DNA of 64,000 nt from Burkholderiales bacterium (GCA_030831475.1 JAURKY010000001.1:1-64000), one strand, 5' to 3'; positions 38,612 to 47,488 are shown, counted from the stretch's first letter. Notes: a model not told the origin generated them from the letters alone. A program made the numbers and translations.

Positions 38612-39971
38612 ATTATCTTTTTTTTGTTTATTAGGGTTATACCTTTTGAATCCGATGAATCTTTATGCAAAGGATTCTGATTTGGTTGAGATTTATCAGA
38701 GGGCTCTCACTTATGATGCTCGTCTATCGGCATCACGCTATCAAAATGATGCGACCAAAGAACTTATTAATCAGGGCCGTTCCTTATTTTTACCTTCCAT
38801 TACTGCGACAGGGGGTTACGATGAAAATGATAATGAACGAAAGATTTTAACAAACATCGATAATCAGCTGCTCTCTGGAACCAAAGCAGATTTCCATAGC
38901 TATGATTATAGTATAACCATTAGACAACCTCTCTTTGATTACAGCGCTTTTCAACAATATAAGCAAATTATTTCTCAAACGAATTTGTCTGATAAACAAT
39001 TATTGCAATCACAACAAGATTTAATTTATCGAGTGGTTTTAATTTATTTTGAAACATTAATGGCTAGGGATGAAATTGAATTATTACAATCTCAAAAAAA
39101 GGCAGTGAATGAACAGCTGCTTGAATCTCAAGCACGATTTGAATCTGGCTTAATATCGATCACGGATGTGAATGAAGCAAAAACGAAGGCTTCTTTAATC
39201 GAAGCACAATTAATTTCCGCTGTGCAAAAACTTGAAGTTAAGCGTCAGCAAATTAAAGTTTTAACGGGCGAAGAACCCGGAAAATTAAAAGGCTTGCAAG
39301 CGGCCATGAATTTCGTGGCAATTGATTCGGATATGAATCGCTGGGTCAGTTTAGGTTTGGAAAATAATCTTGAACTCGGTATCGCACAAGATCAAATTAA
39401 AGTCGCCGACTATGAAATCAGTATTCGTGAATCGGATCATTTGCCAACCATTGACGCCATTGCGAGCAGAACAAGAAATTGGGACAAAGGTGGCTACCCT
39501 TATGGCGATACAGAAAACAAAGGTATACGAAGTTATTCAGATGTTTTGGGCGTTGAAATTAATATTCCAATATTTTCAGGAGGCTACACAAGCTCAAGGG
39601 TGCGTGAGGCTAAACTTTTAAAGTTTAAAACTGAAGAGGACGCAGAATACATAAAAAGAGAGGTTGAGTTAAAAGTCAAACAAAACTTTTTAAGCTTGCA
39701 AGCCAATTATGCTGAAATTGAGGCTTATCATCAGGCCTTAAAATCAGCTGAATTGTCGCTTGAATCGACTCAGCTGGCTTTTCAAGAAGGACTGAGAAAC
39801 GGTGTTGAAGTTTTGGTTGCACAGCAAGTTCTCTTTAATGCTAAAAGAGATTTATTAAAATCACGTTATAATTATTTGATATATTTAATCAGCCTTAAGC
39901 AATCTGTAGGAATTTTGACTGCAAGTGATCTTGAGGAAATCAATCAATATTTGGTGGTGAATGAAATATGA
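38580..39971 (+). CDS. TolC family outer membrane channel protein
   Basis: The 463-residue protein has a signal peptide (SLILLFRLSFFCLLGLYLL ... LYAKDSD) and two outer membrane efflux repeats (about 35-230 and 240-440) rich in coiled-coil helices such as LLESQARFESGLISITDVNEAKTKASL and AFQEGLRNGVEVLVAQQVLFNAKRDL. TolC trimers form the exit duct for type I secretion and drug efflux. ATG 38580 is chosen since it gives a good signal peptide; the track adds nine residues in the pcm-like gene. No inner-membrane pump or fusion protein is adjacent, so its partners must be elsewhere. Confidence 0.9.
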   Translation: MSAKSLILLFRLSFFCLLGLYLLNPMNLYAKDSDLVEIYQRALTYDARLSASRYQNDATKELINQGRSLFLPSITATGGYDENDNERKILTNIDNQLLSGTKADFHSYDYSITIRQPLFDYSAFQQYKQIISQTNLSDKQLLQSQQDLIYRVVLIYFETLMARDEIELLQSQKKAVNEQLLESQARFESGLISITDVNEAKTKASLIEAQLISAVQKLEVKRQQIKVLTGEEPGKLKGLQAAMNFVAIDSDMNRWVSLGLENNLELGIAQDQIKVADYEISIRESDHLPTIDAIASRTRNWDKGGYPYGDTENKGIRSYSDVLGVEINIPIFSGGYTSSRVREAKLLKFKTEEDAEYIKREVELKVKQNFLSLQANYAEIEAYHQALKSAELSLESTQLAFQEGLRNGVEVLVAQQVLFNAKRDLLKSRYNYLIYLISLKQSVGILTASDLEEINQYLVVNEI

Positions 39972-40522
39972 TGGCAGATTTCGAAAAGAGTCAACTCGTA
40001 ATAATTGATATCCAAGAAAAATTGGCTGCAGCGATGCCAAAAGAAGTGATCAATAAATTAGTCAAGCGTTGTGAGTTATTGGTGACGACTGCGTCAGAAT
40101 TTGGCGTACCTTTTATTTGTTCTGAACAATATCCAAAAGGCCTTGGGCCTACATTATCCTCCATGCAATCTTTTTTAAGTGATGCAAAATTTGTGGAGAA
40201 GGTGGTTTTTAACTGCGTTGATGAGCCAGTATTCGAACGTTGCTTGGTGAAATCTAGACCCCAAATCTTTATCATGGGTATGGAAGCACACATCTGTGTT
40301 TTGCAGACAGCTTTATCATTATTAGATAAAGGTAAAGATGTGTTTATCGTCGAAGATGCCATTGTTTCTCGAAATATTTTGAATAAACAAAATGCGATCA
40401 ATCGACTTCGTCAAGCAGGTTGCATCATTACAACCACTGAATCAGTTGTGTTTGAATGGATTAAATCTGCTGACAATGAGGTGTTTAAAAAAGTGGCAGG
40501 ATTAATCAAAGATATTGATTAA
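39968..40522 (+). CDS. Isochorismatase-family hydrolase
   Basis: The 184-residue cysteine hydrolase has the family triad positions: Asp in VIIDIQEKL near the start, Lys in VEKVVFNC, and the nucleophile Cys in GMEAHICVLQTAL. The group includes nicotinamidases and YcaC-like hydrolases; this short form is of the YcaC type with unknown substrate. Its ATG overlaps the tolC stop (ATGA), so it is co-translated. Its end overlaps the convergent waaA gene by 17 bases. Confidence 0.85.
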   Translation: MMADFEKSQLVIIDIQEKLAAAMPKEVINKLVKRCELLVTTASEFGVPFICSEQYPKGLGPTLSSMQSFLSDAKFVEKVVFNCVDEPVFERCLVKSRPQIFIMGMEAHICVLQTALSLLDKGKDVFIVEDAIVSRNILNKQNAINRLRQAGCIITTTESVVFEWIKSADNEVFKKVAGLIKDID

Positions 40523-41756
40523 TTTTTTTGGCGATTTTAACGCTTGCACCAGAATTATTTTTAATAAACGCCTTAATTTTTTTTGATTCTTGCTGACTAT
40601 TTTTTTGGTTTACCTGTCTTAATACTTCGTCTTTAATTTCAGCTAATTTTTTGAACCTGATAAAAATACCTTTATTCGTTCCATCATCAATAATGTGTTT
40701 AAAATTGTAATCCGAAGGCCCTATAGCAATCCTTTTTTCAAGCTTTAATGCCTCAATTGGATTTTGTGATCCGAAATCTTGAATGCTTCCTCCCATAATG
40801 ATGAAGTCAGCCATAGCGTAGTAATTAAACATCTCCCCCATAGAGTCTCCCAGGATAATTTGCGGAACCTTGTTGATATTTTGTGTGGTTGTTCTTTTAA
40901 CATAGTCAAAATTTGAAGTTTGAATAAGCTTTTCAACCTCTCTAAATCGTTGTGGATGCCTTGGTACGATGATAAGTGTAATTTTTGGGTTATTTATTTC
41001 TTTATAAAGTTTAAGCAGCTCTAATTCCTCACCTTGTCGAGTACTCCCAGCCACAATGACAAATTGTTTATTAATGTTAAGTTTTCTAAGGAGCAAACGT
41101 CTGGTGTTTTGAATACCCTTGGGCAAGGGAAAGTCAAATTTTAGGTTACCTTGGGTATAAATTTTTTTTGAATAAATTTGCGCAAAATGATTTTTATCTT
41201 GATCTGATTGAGCGTAGATACTTTGAAATCCTTCAAATACTCTAACAAAAAAGTGTTTTGCCATAAGGTATTTTTTAAGGGATCTTTGCGATAGACGCCC
41301 ATTAATTAAAAATAAAGGTATTTTATAGTTTTGTGCTTGATATATTAGGTTGGGCCAAATTTCAGTTTCAACAATTAAACCAAGATTCGGTTTGAAATGA
41401 TTTAAAAAGCTTTGAACAAAAGGTTTTAAGTCATAGGGTAAGTAGGCCCGATGAATTCTGGTTGAATCATTTATCTTGACCTCCCTCCCTGTCAGGGTCC
41501 CATGAGTAATTAATATCTCTACCGAATTATTTAGTTTTAAAATACTATCAACCAGGGACTTGATTGCATTTGATTCACCAACCGATACCGCATGAATCCA
41601 AACTATGGGGTTTTTATAGCGCTTTTTTTTATAAATACCGAAACGCTCTAACACATAGTTGAGGTAATTTTGATTGAATAAACTACGATAAATTAGTTTA
41701 GCCAATGCAAAAGGGATTAAAATTAGAACAAGGACCTGATAAAAAAATAAATACAT
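40506..41756 (-). CDS. waaA: 3-deoxy-D-manno-octulosonic-acid (Kdo) transferase
   Basis: WaaA adds Kdo residues to lipid A precursor, an essential LPS step. The 416-residue GT-B protein has an N-terminal membrane anchor (YQVLVLILIPFALAKLIYRS), the acceptor-domain motif IWIHAVSVGESNAIKSL-like segment with the catalytic Glu, VETEIWPN, LINGRLSQRSLKKY, and the CMP-Kdo region GGSIQDFGSQNPIEAL. It proves an LPS-bearing outer membrane. It is a single gene, divergent from the nrdJ promoter region. Confidence 0.93.
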   Translation of the reverse strand: MYLFFYQVLVLILIPFALAKLIYRSLFNQNYLNYVLERFGIYKKKRYKNPIVWIHAVSVGESNAIKSLVDSILKLNNSVEILITHGTLTGREVKINDSTRIHRAYLPYDLKPFVQSFLNHFKPNLGLIVETEIWPNLIYQAQNYKIPLFLINGRLSQRSLKKYLMAKHFFVRVFEGFQSIYAQSDQDKNHFAQIYSKKIYTQGNLKFDFPLPKGIQNTRRLLLRKLNINKQFVIVAGSTRQGEELELLKLYKEINNPKITLIIVPRHPQRFREVEKLIQTSNFDYVKRTTTQNINKVPQIILGDSMGEMFNYYAMADFIIMGGSIQDFGSQNPIEALKLEKRIAIGPSDYNFKHIIDDGTNKGIFIRFKKLAEIKDEVLRQVNQKNSQQESKKIKAFIKNNSGASVKIAKKINQYL

Positions 41757-41871
41757 AGGTGAATTTTCTCATAATTCACAATTTAAAATTATTTTTTTCT
41801 TGCGAACATATTGTTTTTATTCAACTTTTTTTTAGCAATTAAAAAATAAGTTTTTTTTTATAAAAAAGCTA

Positions 41872-41899
41872 TTGACCAACCACAACCAGATGATAAAAT
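41872..41899 (+). promoter_or_regulatory. Sigma-70 type promoter of nrdJ
   Basis: TTGACC (41872-41877) and TAAAAT (41894-41899) are separated by 16 bases, a near-consensus promoter. Transcription would start near 41906, just before the NrdR-like box, leaving a leader of about 84 bases to the nrdJ ATG. Confidence 0.6.
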
Positions 41900-41911
41900 T
41901 TTTCCATTAAT

Positions 41912-41926
41912 CACAATATGTTGTGG
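41912..41926 (+). promoter_or_regulatory. NrdR-box-like operator
   Basis: tCACAATATGTTGTGg matches the NrdR consensus ACACAATATATTGTGT at all core positions except one central base and the outer ends. It lies just downstream of the promoter, where NrdR repressor would block transcription of the ribonucleotide reductase genes when dNTP/ATP is sufficient. A clear tandem second box was not found. Confidence 0.65.
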
Positions 41927-41989
41927 TTTTCTCAAAACTGGTTTAAGGAGTCAATTTTCTTCGTAATACCAATAACTTAGGGGATTTTA

Positions 41990-44152
41990 ATGCTCAAGGC
42001 TGTTTCTTCAGAATCAAAATCATCTGTTGATGATGAGAACGATATACCCATCCAGTCGGTCTCGATGGACATATGGGATAAAAAGTATCGTTTAAAAACA
42101 AAAAAAGGTGAGTTTGTCGATGAAGATATTCAAGATACCTATGACCGCGTAGCAAAAGCCCTTGCTGAAGTTGAAGATCCTAAAATACGTGATGAGTGGC
42201 ATGAAAAGTTTTTATGGGCATTAAAACATGGCGCGATACCTGCGGGACGCATTACATCGAATGCTGGAGCGCTTGAACATAAACCGGCGACTAGCACCAT
42301 TAACTGTACTGTTTCAGGTGTGATTGAAGATAGTATGTCGGGTATCTTGGATAAGGTCCATGAGGCTGGCCTGACACTTAAAGCTGGCTGTGGTATTGGC
42401 TATGAATACTCTACGCTTAGACCCAGGGGTGCTTTTGTAGCAGGTGCAGGAGCTTACACGAGCGGACCTTTATCTTTTATGGATATTTATGACCGCATGT
42501 GTTTTACAGTATCAAGTGCGGGTGGTCGACGAGGCGCTCAAATGGCTACATTTGATATTGCCCACCCAGACATTGCTGACTTTATTAAAGCTAAACGCGA
42601 AGATGGCCGTCTAAGACAATTTAATCTTTCTTGTTTGATTACCAAAGAATTTATGGAGGCAGTTAAAGCTGGGGCAGATTGGAAACTTGCATTCCCTGTG
42701 ACTGCTAAGGAAGCTAAGGAAGAAAAATTAGATCTTGATAATGAGGACCAAGTTGTTTGGAGAGATTGGCCAAGTCCTGAAAAATATTTAGTCGAGAAAA
42801 AAGGTCCACGTGCTGGTAAAGTAGCTTGTAAGGTGTATAAGCCCATGAAGGCCCAAAGACTTTGGGATATTATTATGTCATCCACCTATGATTATGCGGA
42901 ACCTGGTTTTATTCTTATTGATCGGGTTAATGAAATGAATAACAACTGGTTTTGTGAAAATATTCGCGCAACGAATCCATGCGGCGAACAACCTTTACCG
43001 CCCTATGGGGCCTGTCTTCTAGGTTCAATTAATTTAACCAAGTTTGTTAAGTCACCATTTACGGATGAAGCGTATTTTGATTGGGATGAGTATAGACAAG
43101 TGATTAGTATTTTTACTCGTATGCTTGATAATGTCGTTGAAATTAATGGACTACCCTTAGAAAAACAGCGCGATGAAATTGCTAGAAAACGTCGACACGG
43201 CATGGGTTATTTAGGTTTAGGTTCAACCATGGCGATGATGAAAATGGTATATGGGGATGAGGCTTCCATTAAATTTACCGAAGAAATTACTAAAGCTCTT
43301 GCCGAAGAGGGTTGGAAGACAGGTATTGATTTAGCTAAAGAAAAAGGCCCCGCTCCTATTATGAATGAGCTTTTTGAGATTACCCCTGAGCTTATGGCGA
43401 TGCGACCTGAAATGAAGGATGATGGTATCAAGATTGGTGATAAAGTGCCGGGTAAAGTTTTGTTGGGACAATACAGCCGCTACATGCAGCAATTTCCTCG
43501 TGATTTGAGGGATGAAATTGCAGATCATGGTGTGAGATTCAGTCATCACAGTTCAATTGCGCCGACAGGAACCATCTCGCTTTCACTAGCGAACAATGCA
43601 AGTAATGGTATCGAACCCTCTTTTGCTCATCACTACAATCGTAATGTGATTCGTGAAGGTAAAAAGACAAAAGAAAAAGTAGACGTCTTTTCCTATGAGT
43701 TACTTGCTTATCGTCACTTAATCAATGAGAAGGCAATGCCATTTTCTGATCAAGAGGAAGAAAAGTTACCTGATTACTTTATTGATTCATCGACCATTAA
43801 AGCGAAGGCTCACGTGGATATTCAAGCGGCTGCGCAAAAATGGATTGATAGCTCTATTTCAAAGACCATTAATGTTCCTACAGATTATGATTTTAATGAT
43901 TTTAAGAGTATCTACTTGTACGCTTACGAAAAAGGATTAAAAGGTTGCACCACGTTTAGATTTAATCCAGAAGCGTTCCAAGGTGTATTGGTGACAGAGA
44001 AAGATTTAGAAAATACAACTTACAAATTCACGCTGGATGATGGTGCCGTGATTGAAGTTAAGGGTAACGAAGAAATTGAATATGATGGTGAGACACATAC
44101 AGCGGCGAATTTGTATGATGCGCTTAAAGAGGGATATTACGGTAAATTTTAG
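41990..44152 (+). CDS. nrdJ: B12-dependent ribonucleotide reductase, catalytic part
   Basis: Class II ribonucleotide reductases make dNTPs with adenosylcobalamin instead of an oxygen-dependent radical subunit. The 720-residue protein has GRITSNAG, the active-site region INCTVSG, LKAGCGIGYEYSTLRPRGA, the signature ATNPCGEQPLPPYGACLLGSINL, and SSIAPTGTISL. The C-terminal redox-cysteine tail is missing here; it is supplied by the next gene, 8 bases downstream, as in split NrdJa/NrdJb systems. Taggggatttta precedes the ATG as Shine-Dalgarno. A promoter and NrdR-like box lie upstream. Confidence 0.93.
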   Translation: MLKAVSSESKSSVDDENDIPIQSVSMDIWDKKYRLKTKKGEFVDEDIQDTYDRVAKALAEVEDPKIRDEWHEKFLWALKHGAIPAGRITSNAGALEHKPATSTINCTVSGVIEDSMSGILDKVHEAGLTLKAGCGIGYEYSTLRPRGAFVAGAGAYTSGPLSFMDIYDRMCFTVSSAGGRRGAQMATFDIAHPDIADFIKAKREDGRLRQFNLSCLITKEFMEAVKAGADWKLAFPVTAKEAKEEKLDLDNEDQVVWRDWPSPEKYLVEKKGPRAGKVACKVYKPMKAQRLWDIIMSSTYDYAEPGFILIDRVNEMNNNWFCENIRATNPCGEQPLPPYGACLLGSINLTKFVKSPFTDEAYFDWDEYRQVISIFTRMLDNVVEINGLPLEKQRDEIARKRRHGMGYLGLGSTMAMMKMVYGDEASIKFTEEITKALAEEGWKTGIDLAKEKGPAPIMNELFEITPELMAMRPEMKDDGIKIGDKVPGKVLLGQYSRYMQQFPRDLRDEIADHGVRFSHHSSIAPTGTISLSLANNASNGIEPSFAHHYNRNVIREGKKTKEKVDVFSYELLAYRHLINEKAMPFSDQEEEKLPDYFIDSSTIKAKAHVDIQAAAQKWIDSSISKTINVPTDYDFNDFKSIYLYAYEKGLKGCTTFRFNPEAFQGVLVTEKDLENTTYKFTLDDGAVIEVKGNEEIEYDGETHTAANLYDALKEGYYGKF

Positions 44153-44160
44153 GATAAAAC

Positions 44161-44829
44161 ATGGCTATTAAAATTGAGAAAAAAATTGTTGGGTATAGTT
44201 TAGCTGAGCCAAAAAAAGCAAATGAAAAGCCAGAAACTAATATTGTACAGTTAGGCGAGCCTTTAGATCGTCCTGAAAAAATTACTGGAACAACGTATAA
44301 AGTTAAGACACCGGTCACTGACCATGCTTTTTATATCACCATTAATGATGTGATCATGAACGAGGGTACTGACCAAGAACATCGCCGACCTTTTGAGATT
44401 TTTGTTAATTCAAAAAACATGGAACATTTCCAATGGATTGTTGCTTTAACACGTGTGATGTCAGCTGTTTTTAGAAAAGGTGGTGATGTCACCTTCTTAG
44501 TTGAGGAGCTTGAATCGGTGTTTGATCCTAACGGAGGTTACTATAAGAAAGGCGGTAAATATATTCCAAGTTTGGTTGCTGAACTGGGCCATGTTGTTGA
44601 AACACATTTAGAGAATATCGGCATGCTGAAATCCAGCGAACCTGATGAGTATCAAAAAAAACTGATCGATGAAAAGAAGGAAGAATACTTAAAACAAAAT
44701 TCAGGCAATCTTGATGAGAGTGGTTTTCCTAAAGACGCTCAGTTATGTGCTAAATGCCAGACAAAAGCATCGATCTTAATGGATGGTTGTTTGACTTGCC
44801 TCAACTGCGGCGAGAGTAAATGCGGTTAG
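44161..44829 (+). CDS. B12-dependent ribonucleotide reductase, C-terminal part (NrdJb-like)
   Basis: The 222-residue protein contains a TSCPD-type domain (TDHAFYITINDVIMNEG ... ALTRVMSAVFRKGG ... VVETHLENIGML) that in other class II reductases is fused to the C-terminus. It ends in a cysteine-rich tail, CAKCQTKASILMDGCLTCLNCGESKCG, likely the redox thiols that re-reduce the active site and/or a zinc site. It follows nrdJ after 8 bases. It matches NrdJb of pseudomonads in role; the split is seen, the functional pairing is inferred. Confidence 0.88.
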   Translation: MAIKIEKKIVGYSLAEPKKANEKPETNIVQLGEPLDRPEKITGTTYKVKTPVTDHAFYITINDVIMNEGTDQEHRRPFEIFVNSKNMEHFQWIVALTRVMSAVFRKGGDVTFLVEELESVFDPNGGYYKKGGKYIPSLVAELGHVVETHLENIGMLKSSEPDEYQKKLIDEKKEEYLKQNSGNLDESGFPKDAQLCAKCQTKASILMDGCLTCLNCGESKCG

Positions 44830-44887
44830 TTTGAATGAACTTAAGGGGTAGATTGAAATCTATATTCCTTTGTAAATTCTGTTAGCC

Positions 44888-45877
44888 ATGTTTAAAAAAT
44901 TATTATTTTTCTTAGTATTAACCTCTACAAATTTTCTTTTTGCTCAACCATCCAATGAGCTTTTATTTTCACTTAATCAATCAGTTCTTAAAGTTCATGT
45001 AGCTACCAAAGAAGGTCACCATGGTGTTGGTTCAGGTGTGGTTATTCAAAAGGATTATGTGGTCACCAATTGTCATGTGATTGCCAATGCTCAAGGTGTG
45101 CATGTGACAAAGTTTGGGTACAGCTATTCTCCTGATGCGCTTATCGCTGACTGGAAAAATGATCTTTGTATATTGAAGTTTAAATTTTTAGAATTACCTG
45201 CTGTTAAGTTAGGCAGCTCTGATCATCTAGAATATGAAATGGAGGTCTTTGGAAAAAGTTATGGTGGTAATACTGTTAAGCCTCACACATCTTATGGAAA
45301 GATCAAGGGCATACACCCATTTTTAGGTAATAACATCATCCAGTCCTCAGCCTGGTTTTCGCTAGGAGCAAGTGGCGGCGGGCTATTTAATTCAGAGGGC
45401 GAGTTAATTGGAGTTACAACCTTTAAAGCAGCTGGAAGATTTGCTTACTTTTATAGCGTTCCAGTTGAGGTTATTAAAACCATGTTAAGTAGCGGAGAGG
45501 AAATTTCTGTAACAACCCAACGAGAACTGCCTTTCTGGGATGCACCTGAGGAAGAATTACCATACTTTATGAGGGTTGTTCGTTTAGAAAGAAATAAGGA
45601 TTGGGAAAACCTTAAAAAAGTAGCACTTGATTGGGAAGGTAAAGAGCCCGAGGCATTCGAGGCAAAAAATTATTATGGCATTGCCTTATTTCACCTTGGG
45701 GAAATTGAGTTAGCAGAAAAACAATTTAAACAAGTCATTCAATTGAATGAAAAACATTCACAAAGCATTTACTACCTTTATAAAATAGCCAAAATAAATA
45801 ACCAGTCGGATGTCGCTGAGTCATATAAAACCGCATTAAATAATTTAGATGACTCAATCCTTGCTAATGAAAAATAA
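44888..45877 (+). CDS. Exported trypsin-like serine protease with TPR tail
   Basis: A signal peptide (LLFFLVLTSTNFLFA) precedes a chymotrypsin-fold domain with the triad in order: His in VTNCHVIA, Asp in WKNDLCIL, Ser in LGASGGGLF. After about residue 230 a TPR-like pair of helices follows (NYYGIALFHLGEIELAEKQFKQVI). There is no PDZ domain, so it differs from DegP/HtrA. It is probably a periplasmic protease or, with the repeat tail, a partner-bound one; the target is unknown. The lipoprotein gene starts inside its last codons (11-base overlap). Confidence 0.82.
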   Translation: MFKKLLFFLVLTSTNFLFAQPSNELLFSLNQSVLKVHVATKEGHHGVGSGVVIQKDYVVTNCHVIANAQGVHVTKFGYSYSPDALIADWKNDLCILKFKFLELPAVKLGSSDHLEYEMEVFGKSYGGNTVKPHTSYGKIKGIHPFLGNNIIQSSAWFSLGASGGGLFNSEGELIGVTTFKAAGRFAYFYSVPVEVIKTMLSSGEEISVTTQRELPFWDAPEEELPYFMRVVRLERNKDWENLKKVALDWEGKEPEAFEAKNYYGIALFHLGEIELAEKQFKQVIQLNEKHSQSIYYLYKIAKINNQSDVAESYKTALNNLDDSILANEK

Positions 45878-46232
45878 ATTAATTCTATTTCTTAGCTCAA
45901 TTTTCTTAGTATCATGCGCCGGCATTGTTTTTGAGCCAGAAAAGGTAGAGGATTTTTTTTCATGGGGCGATACTGAACAAGATCAAATACCTGATGATGC
46001 CATCATGTATGAGTGCAAAGCTAAAAATCGTTTTTTCATCAAATACTTGGATGATAAGAAAACCATCTGGATTGTTTTTCCAGAAAGAGAATTTAAGCTA
46101 TATCAAGATGAGGCCAATCCTGCTATTTATACAAACTCGCTAACAACGCTTGAGCTCTCAAATGAGAATACCTTTGTCAAAGATCAAAAAGGTATTGTTT
46201 ATGAAAATTGTTTTGTTAAATTAAACGATTAA
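45867..46232 (+). CDS. Small lipoprotein of unknown function
   Basis: The 121-residue product starts MKNKLILFLSSIFLVSCAG, with a lipobox cysteine at about residue 17, so it is lipid-anchored. The mature part has YECKAKNRFFIKYLDDKKTIWIVFPEREF and a second Cys near the end (YENCFV), possibly a disulfide. It resembles small lysozyme-inhibitor-like (MliC-type) lipoproteins in its C-x-x-x...F-x-V-x-Y pattern, but this is only a resemblance. ATG 45867 overlaps the protease gene's end; the upstream ATG 45849 would spoil the signal peptide. Confidence 0.65.
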   Translation: MKNKLILFLSSIFLVSCAGIVFEPEKVEDFFSWGDTEQDQIPDDAIMYECKAKNRFFIKYLDDKKTIWIVFPEREFKLYQDEANPAIYTNSLTTLELSNENTFVKDQKGIVYENCFVKLND

Positions 46233-46293
46233 GTCTTGCCAACCTAAAACCGATGATGTAACTTTTAATTAAATCTTAATCATTGAGGTGGTT

Positions 46294-46494
46294 ATGGATA
46301 ATAAGTATGGTTTGGGTAGCTCTAAGGTTGCAGTTGAACTGCACAAAAAAGACCAGCAATTAAAATGTCGCTCCTGTGATGGTGAACACTTGCACTATTG
46401 TCCAACCATGCAGGATCATCAATGTGAAGATTGTGGTGAGTGGCAAAACGATATTCCTTCGAATTATTCCACCGGCCGTAGCGCAGATTATTAA
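46294..46494 (+). CDS. Small zinc-ribbon-like protein
   Basis: A 66-residue cytoplasmic protein with CRSC at about 26-29, a Cys-His patch (HLHYCP) and CEDC near residue 48, spaced like a treble zinc site. No membrane segment. ATG 46294 is chosen since gaggtgg lies 5 bases before it; the track GTG 46288 is inside that Shine-Dalgarno. It lies 19 bases before the dienelactone hydrolase gene. I do not recognise the family; it resembles short zinc-ribbon proteins of unknown function. Confidence 0.65.
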   Translation: MDNKYGLGSSKVAVELHKKDQQLKCRSCDGEHLHYCPTMQDHQCEDCGEWQNDIPSNYSTGRSADY

Positions 46495-46513
46495 TCTTTT
46501 TTTTGAGGTATAA

Positions 46514-47251
46514 ATGTTAATTCAATCAGAATTTGTTGATATAGGTACTCCTACGGGTGATATGAGAACCTATGTTCATAGGCCTTTAGAAGCCAGCCAA
46601 TATCCAACCATCTTGTTTTACTCAGAGATTTTTCAACAAACAGGCCCTATTGAGAGGGCAGCCAAAATTATGGCAAGTCATGGATATGTTGTTTTAGTCC
46701 CTGAAGTTTTTCATGAGCTCAATCCTATTGGTACGGTTTTAAATTATGACGATGCCGGACGAGAAAAAGGTAATGCAGATAAAGCTGCGAAAGATGTTGA
46801 GGGTTATGATTCGGATAATCAAGCCATGATTGATTGGGTAAAAAAACAATCTTGGTCGAATGGTCATATTGGTGCCATGGGGTTTTGTATTGGTGGCCAC
46901 CTTGCCTTCAGGGCTGCATTAAATCCTGAGGTGAAAGCAACAGCATGTTTTTATGCAACCGATCTTCATACCAATACGATCCCAAATAAACCAGGTCAAC
47001 ACAGCATGGAAAGGCTTGATGATATTAAAGGAGAGCTATTAATGATTTGGGGTAAGCAGGACACACATATCCCAACCAGCAATCGTGTTGAAATACATAA
47101 TCAACTATTAAAAACAGATATTGTTTTTAGTTGGCACGAGTTTAATGCCCAACATGCTTTTATGAGAGATGAGGGAGAACGATACGATCCAGAGCTAGCC
47201 GCTTTGTGCTATCAGATCACGCTTAGAATGTTTTCAAGGACGCTTTATTAA
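46514..47251 (+). CDS. Dienelactone hydrolase family protein
   Basis: The 245-residue alpha/beta hydrolase has the family nucleophile in GAMGFCIGGHLAFRA (Cys), an Asp in WGKQDTHIPTSNR and His in FNAQHAFMRDEG. Dienelactone hydrolase acts in chloroaromatic degradation, but most chromosomal members, including those in bacteria without such pathways, act on unknown esters or lactones. ATG 46514 is preceded by gaggta. No catabolic genes are nearby. It ends directly beside a small minus-strand ORF. Confidence 0.85.
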   Translation: MLIQSEFVDIGTPTGDMRTYVHRPLEASQYPTILFYSEIFQQTGPIERAAKIMASHGYVVLVPEVFHELNPIGTVLNYDDAGREKGNADKAAKDVEGYDSDNQAMIDWVKKQSWSNGHIGAMGFCIGGHLAFRAALNPEVKATACFYATDLHTNTIPNKPGQHSMERLDDIKGELLMIWGKQDTHIPTSNRVEIHNQLLKTDIVFSWHEFNAQHAFMRDEGERYDPELAALCYQITLRMFSRTLY

Positions 47252-47407
47252 TTAAACACAATCAGAGAAAGCTTCAAGTGAACGAAAAAAATCGCTACGT
47301 TTATTAGTTTTCTGGGATTCTTGATTGTTGTTTGATGGCTGATCGATATTTTTCTTATCAAGATCAGGACGATTATTTGCGTCTTTTAAATTTTTAACTT
47401 TCATCAT
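47252..47407 (-). CDS. Possible 51-residue hydrophilic peptide
   Basis: This ORF is below the track limit: about 50 residues, rich in Asn, Gln, Lys and Asp, with the end RSLEAFSDCV carrying the only Cys next to the C-terminus. The Shine-Dalgarno aaagga precedes two consecutive ATGs (47407 and 47404), the second with the better spacing of 7 bases. It is convergent with the dienelactone hydrolase gene and divergent from thiS. No family is recognised. It has no signal or membrane segment. Confidence 0.4.
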   Translation of the reverse strand: MMKVKNLKDANNRPDLDKKNIDQPSNNNQESQKTNKRSDFFRSLEAFSDCV

Positions 47408-47447
47408 TTTTTCCTTTTGGGAAATGTTGTTCGGGATTGTGTCCCTT

Positions 47448-47488
47448 AAAATTGAATAGATATCAAAATGTCATAAAAATTCAATTTT
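47448..47488. repeat. Inverted repeat between the small ORF and thiS
   Basis: aaaattgaat and attcaatttt form a perfect 10-base inverted repeat with a 21-base spacer. It sits about 57 bases before the thiS start and 40 bases upstream of the minus-strand ORF. It may be an operator or a weak hairpin; AT-rich context makes chance possible. No TPP-riboswitch elements are seen in this intergenic region. Confidence 0.35.

Noticed and set aside
39991-40401. 136-residue minus-strand ORF
   Set aside because: It is a shadow of the isochorismatase-like gene, with no protein family features.
41805-41816. aacatattgttt as a second NrdR box
   Set aside because: It is about 109 bases from the good box, not at the usual tandem spacing, and is a weaker match in AT-rich DNA.
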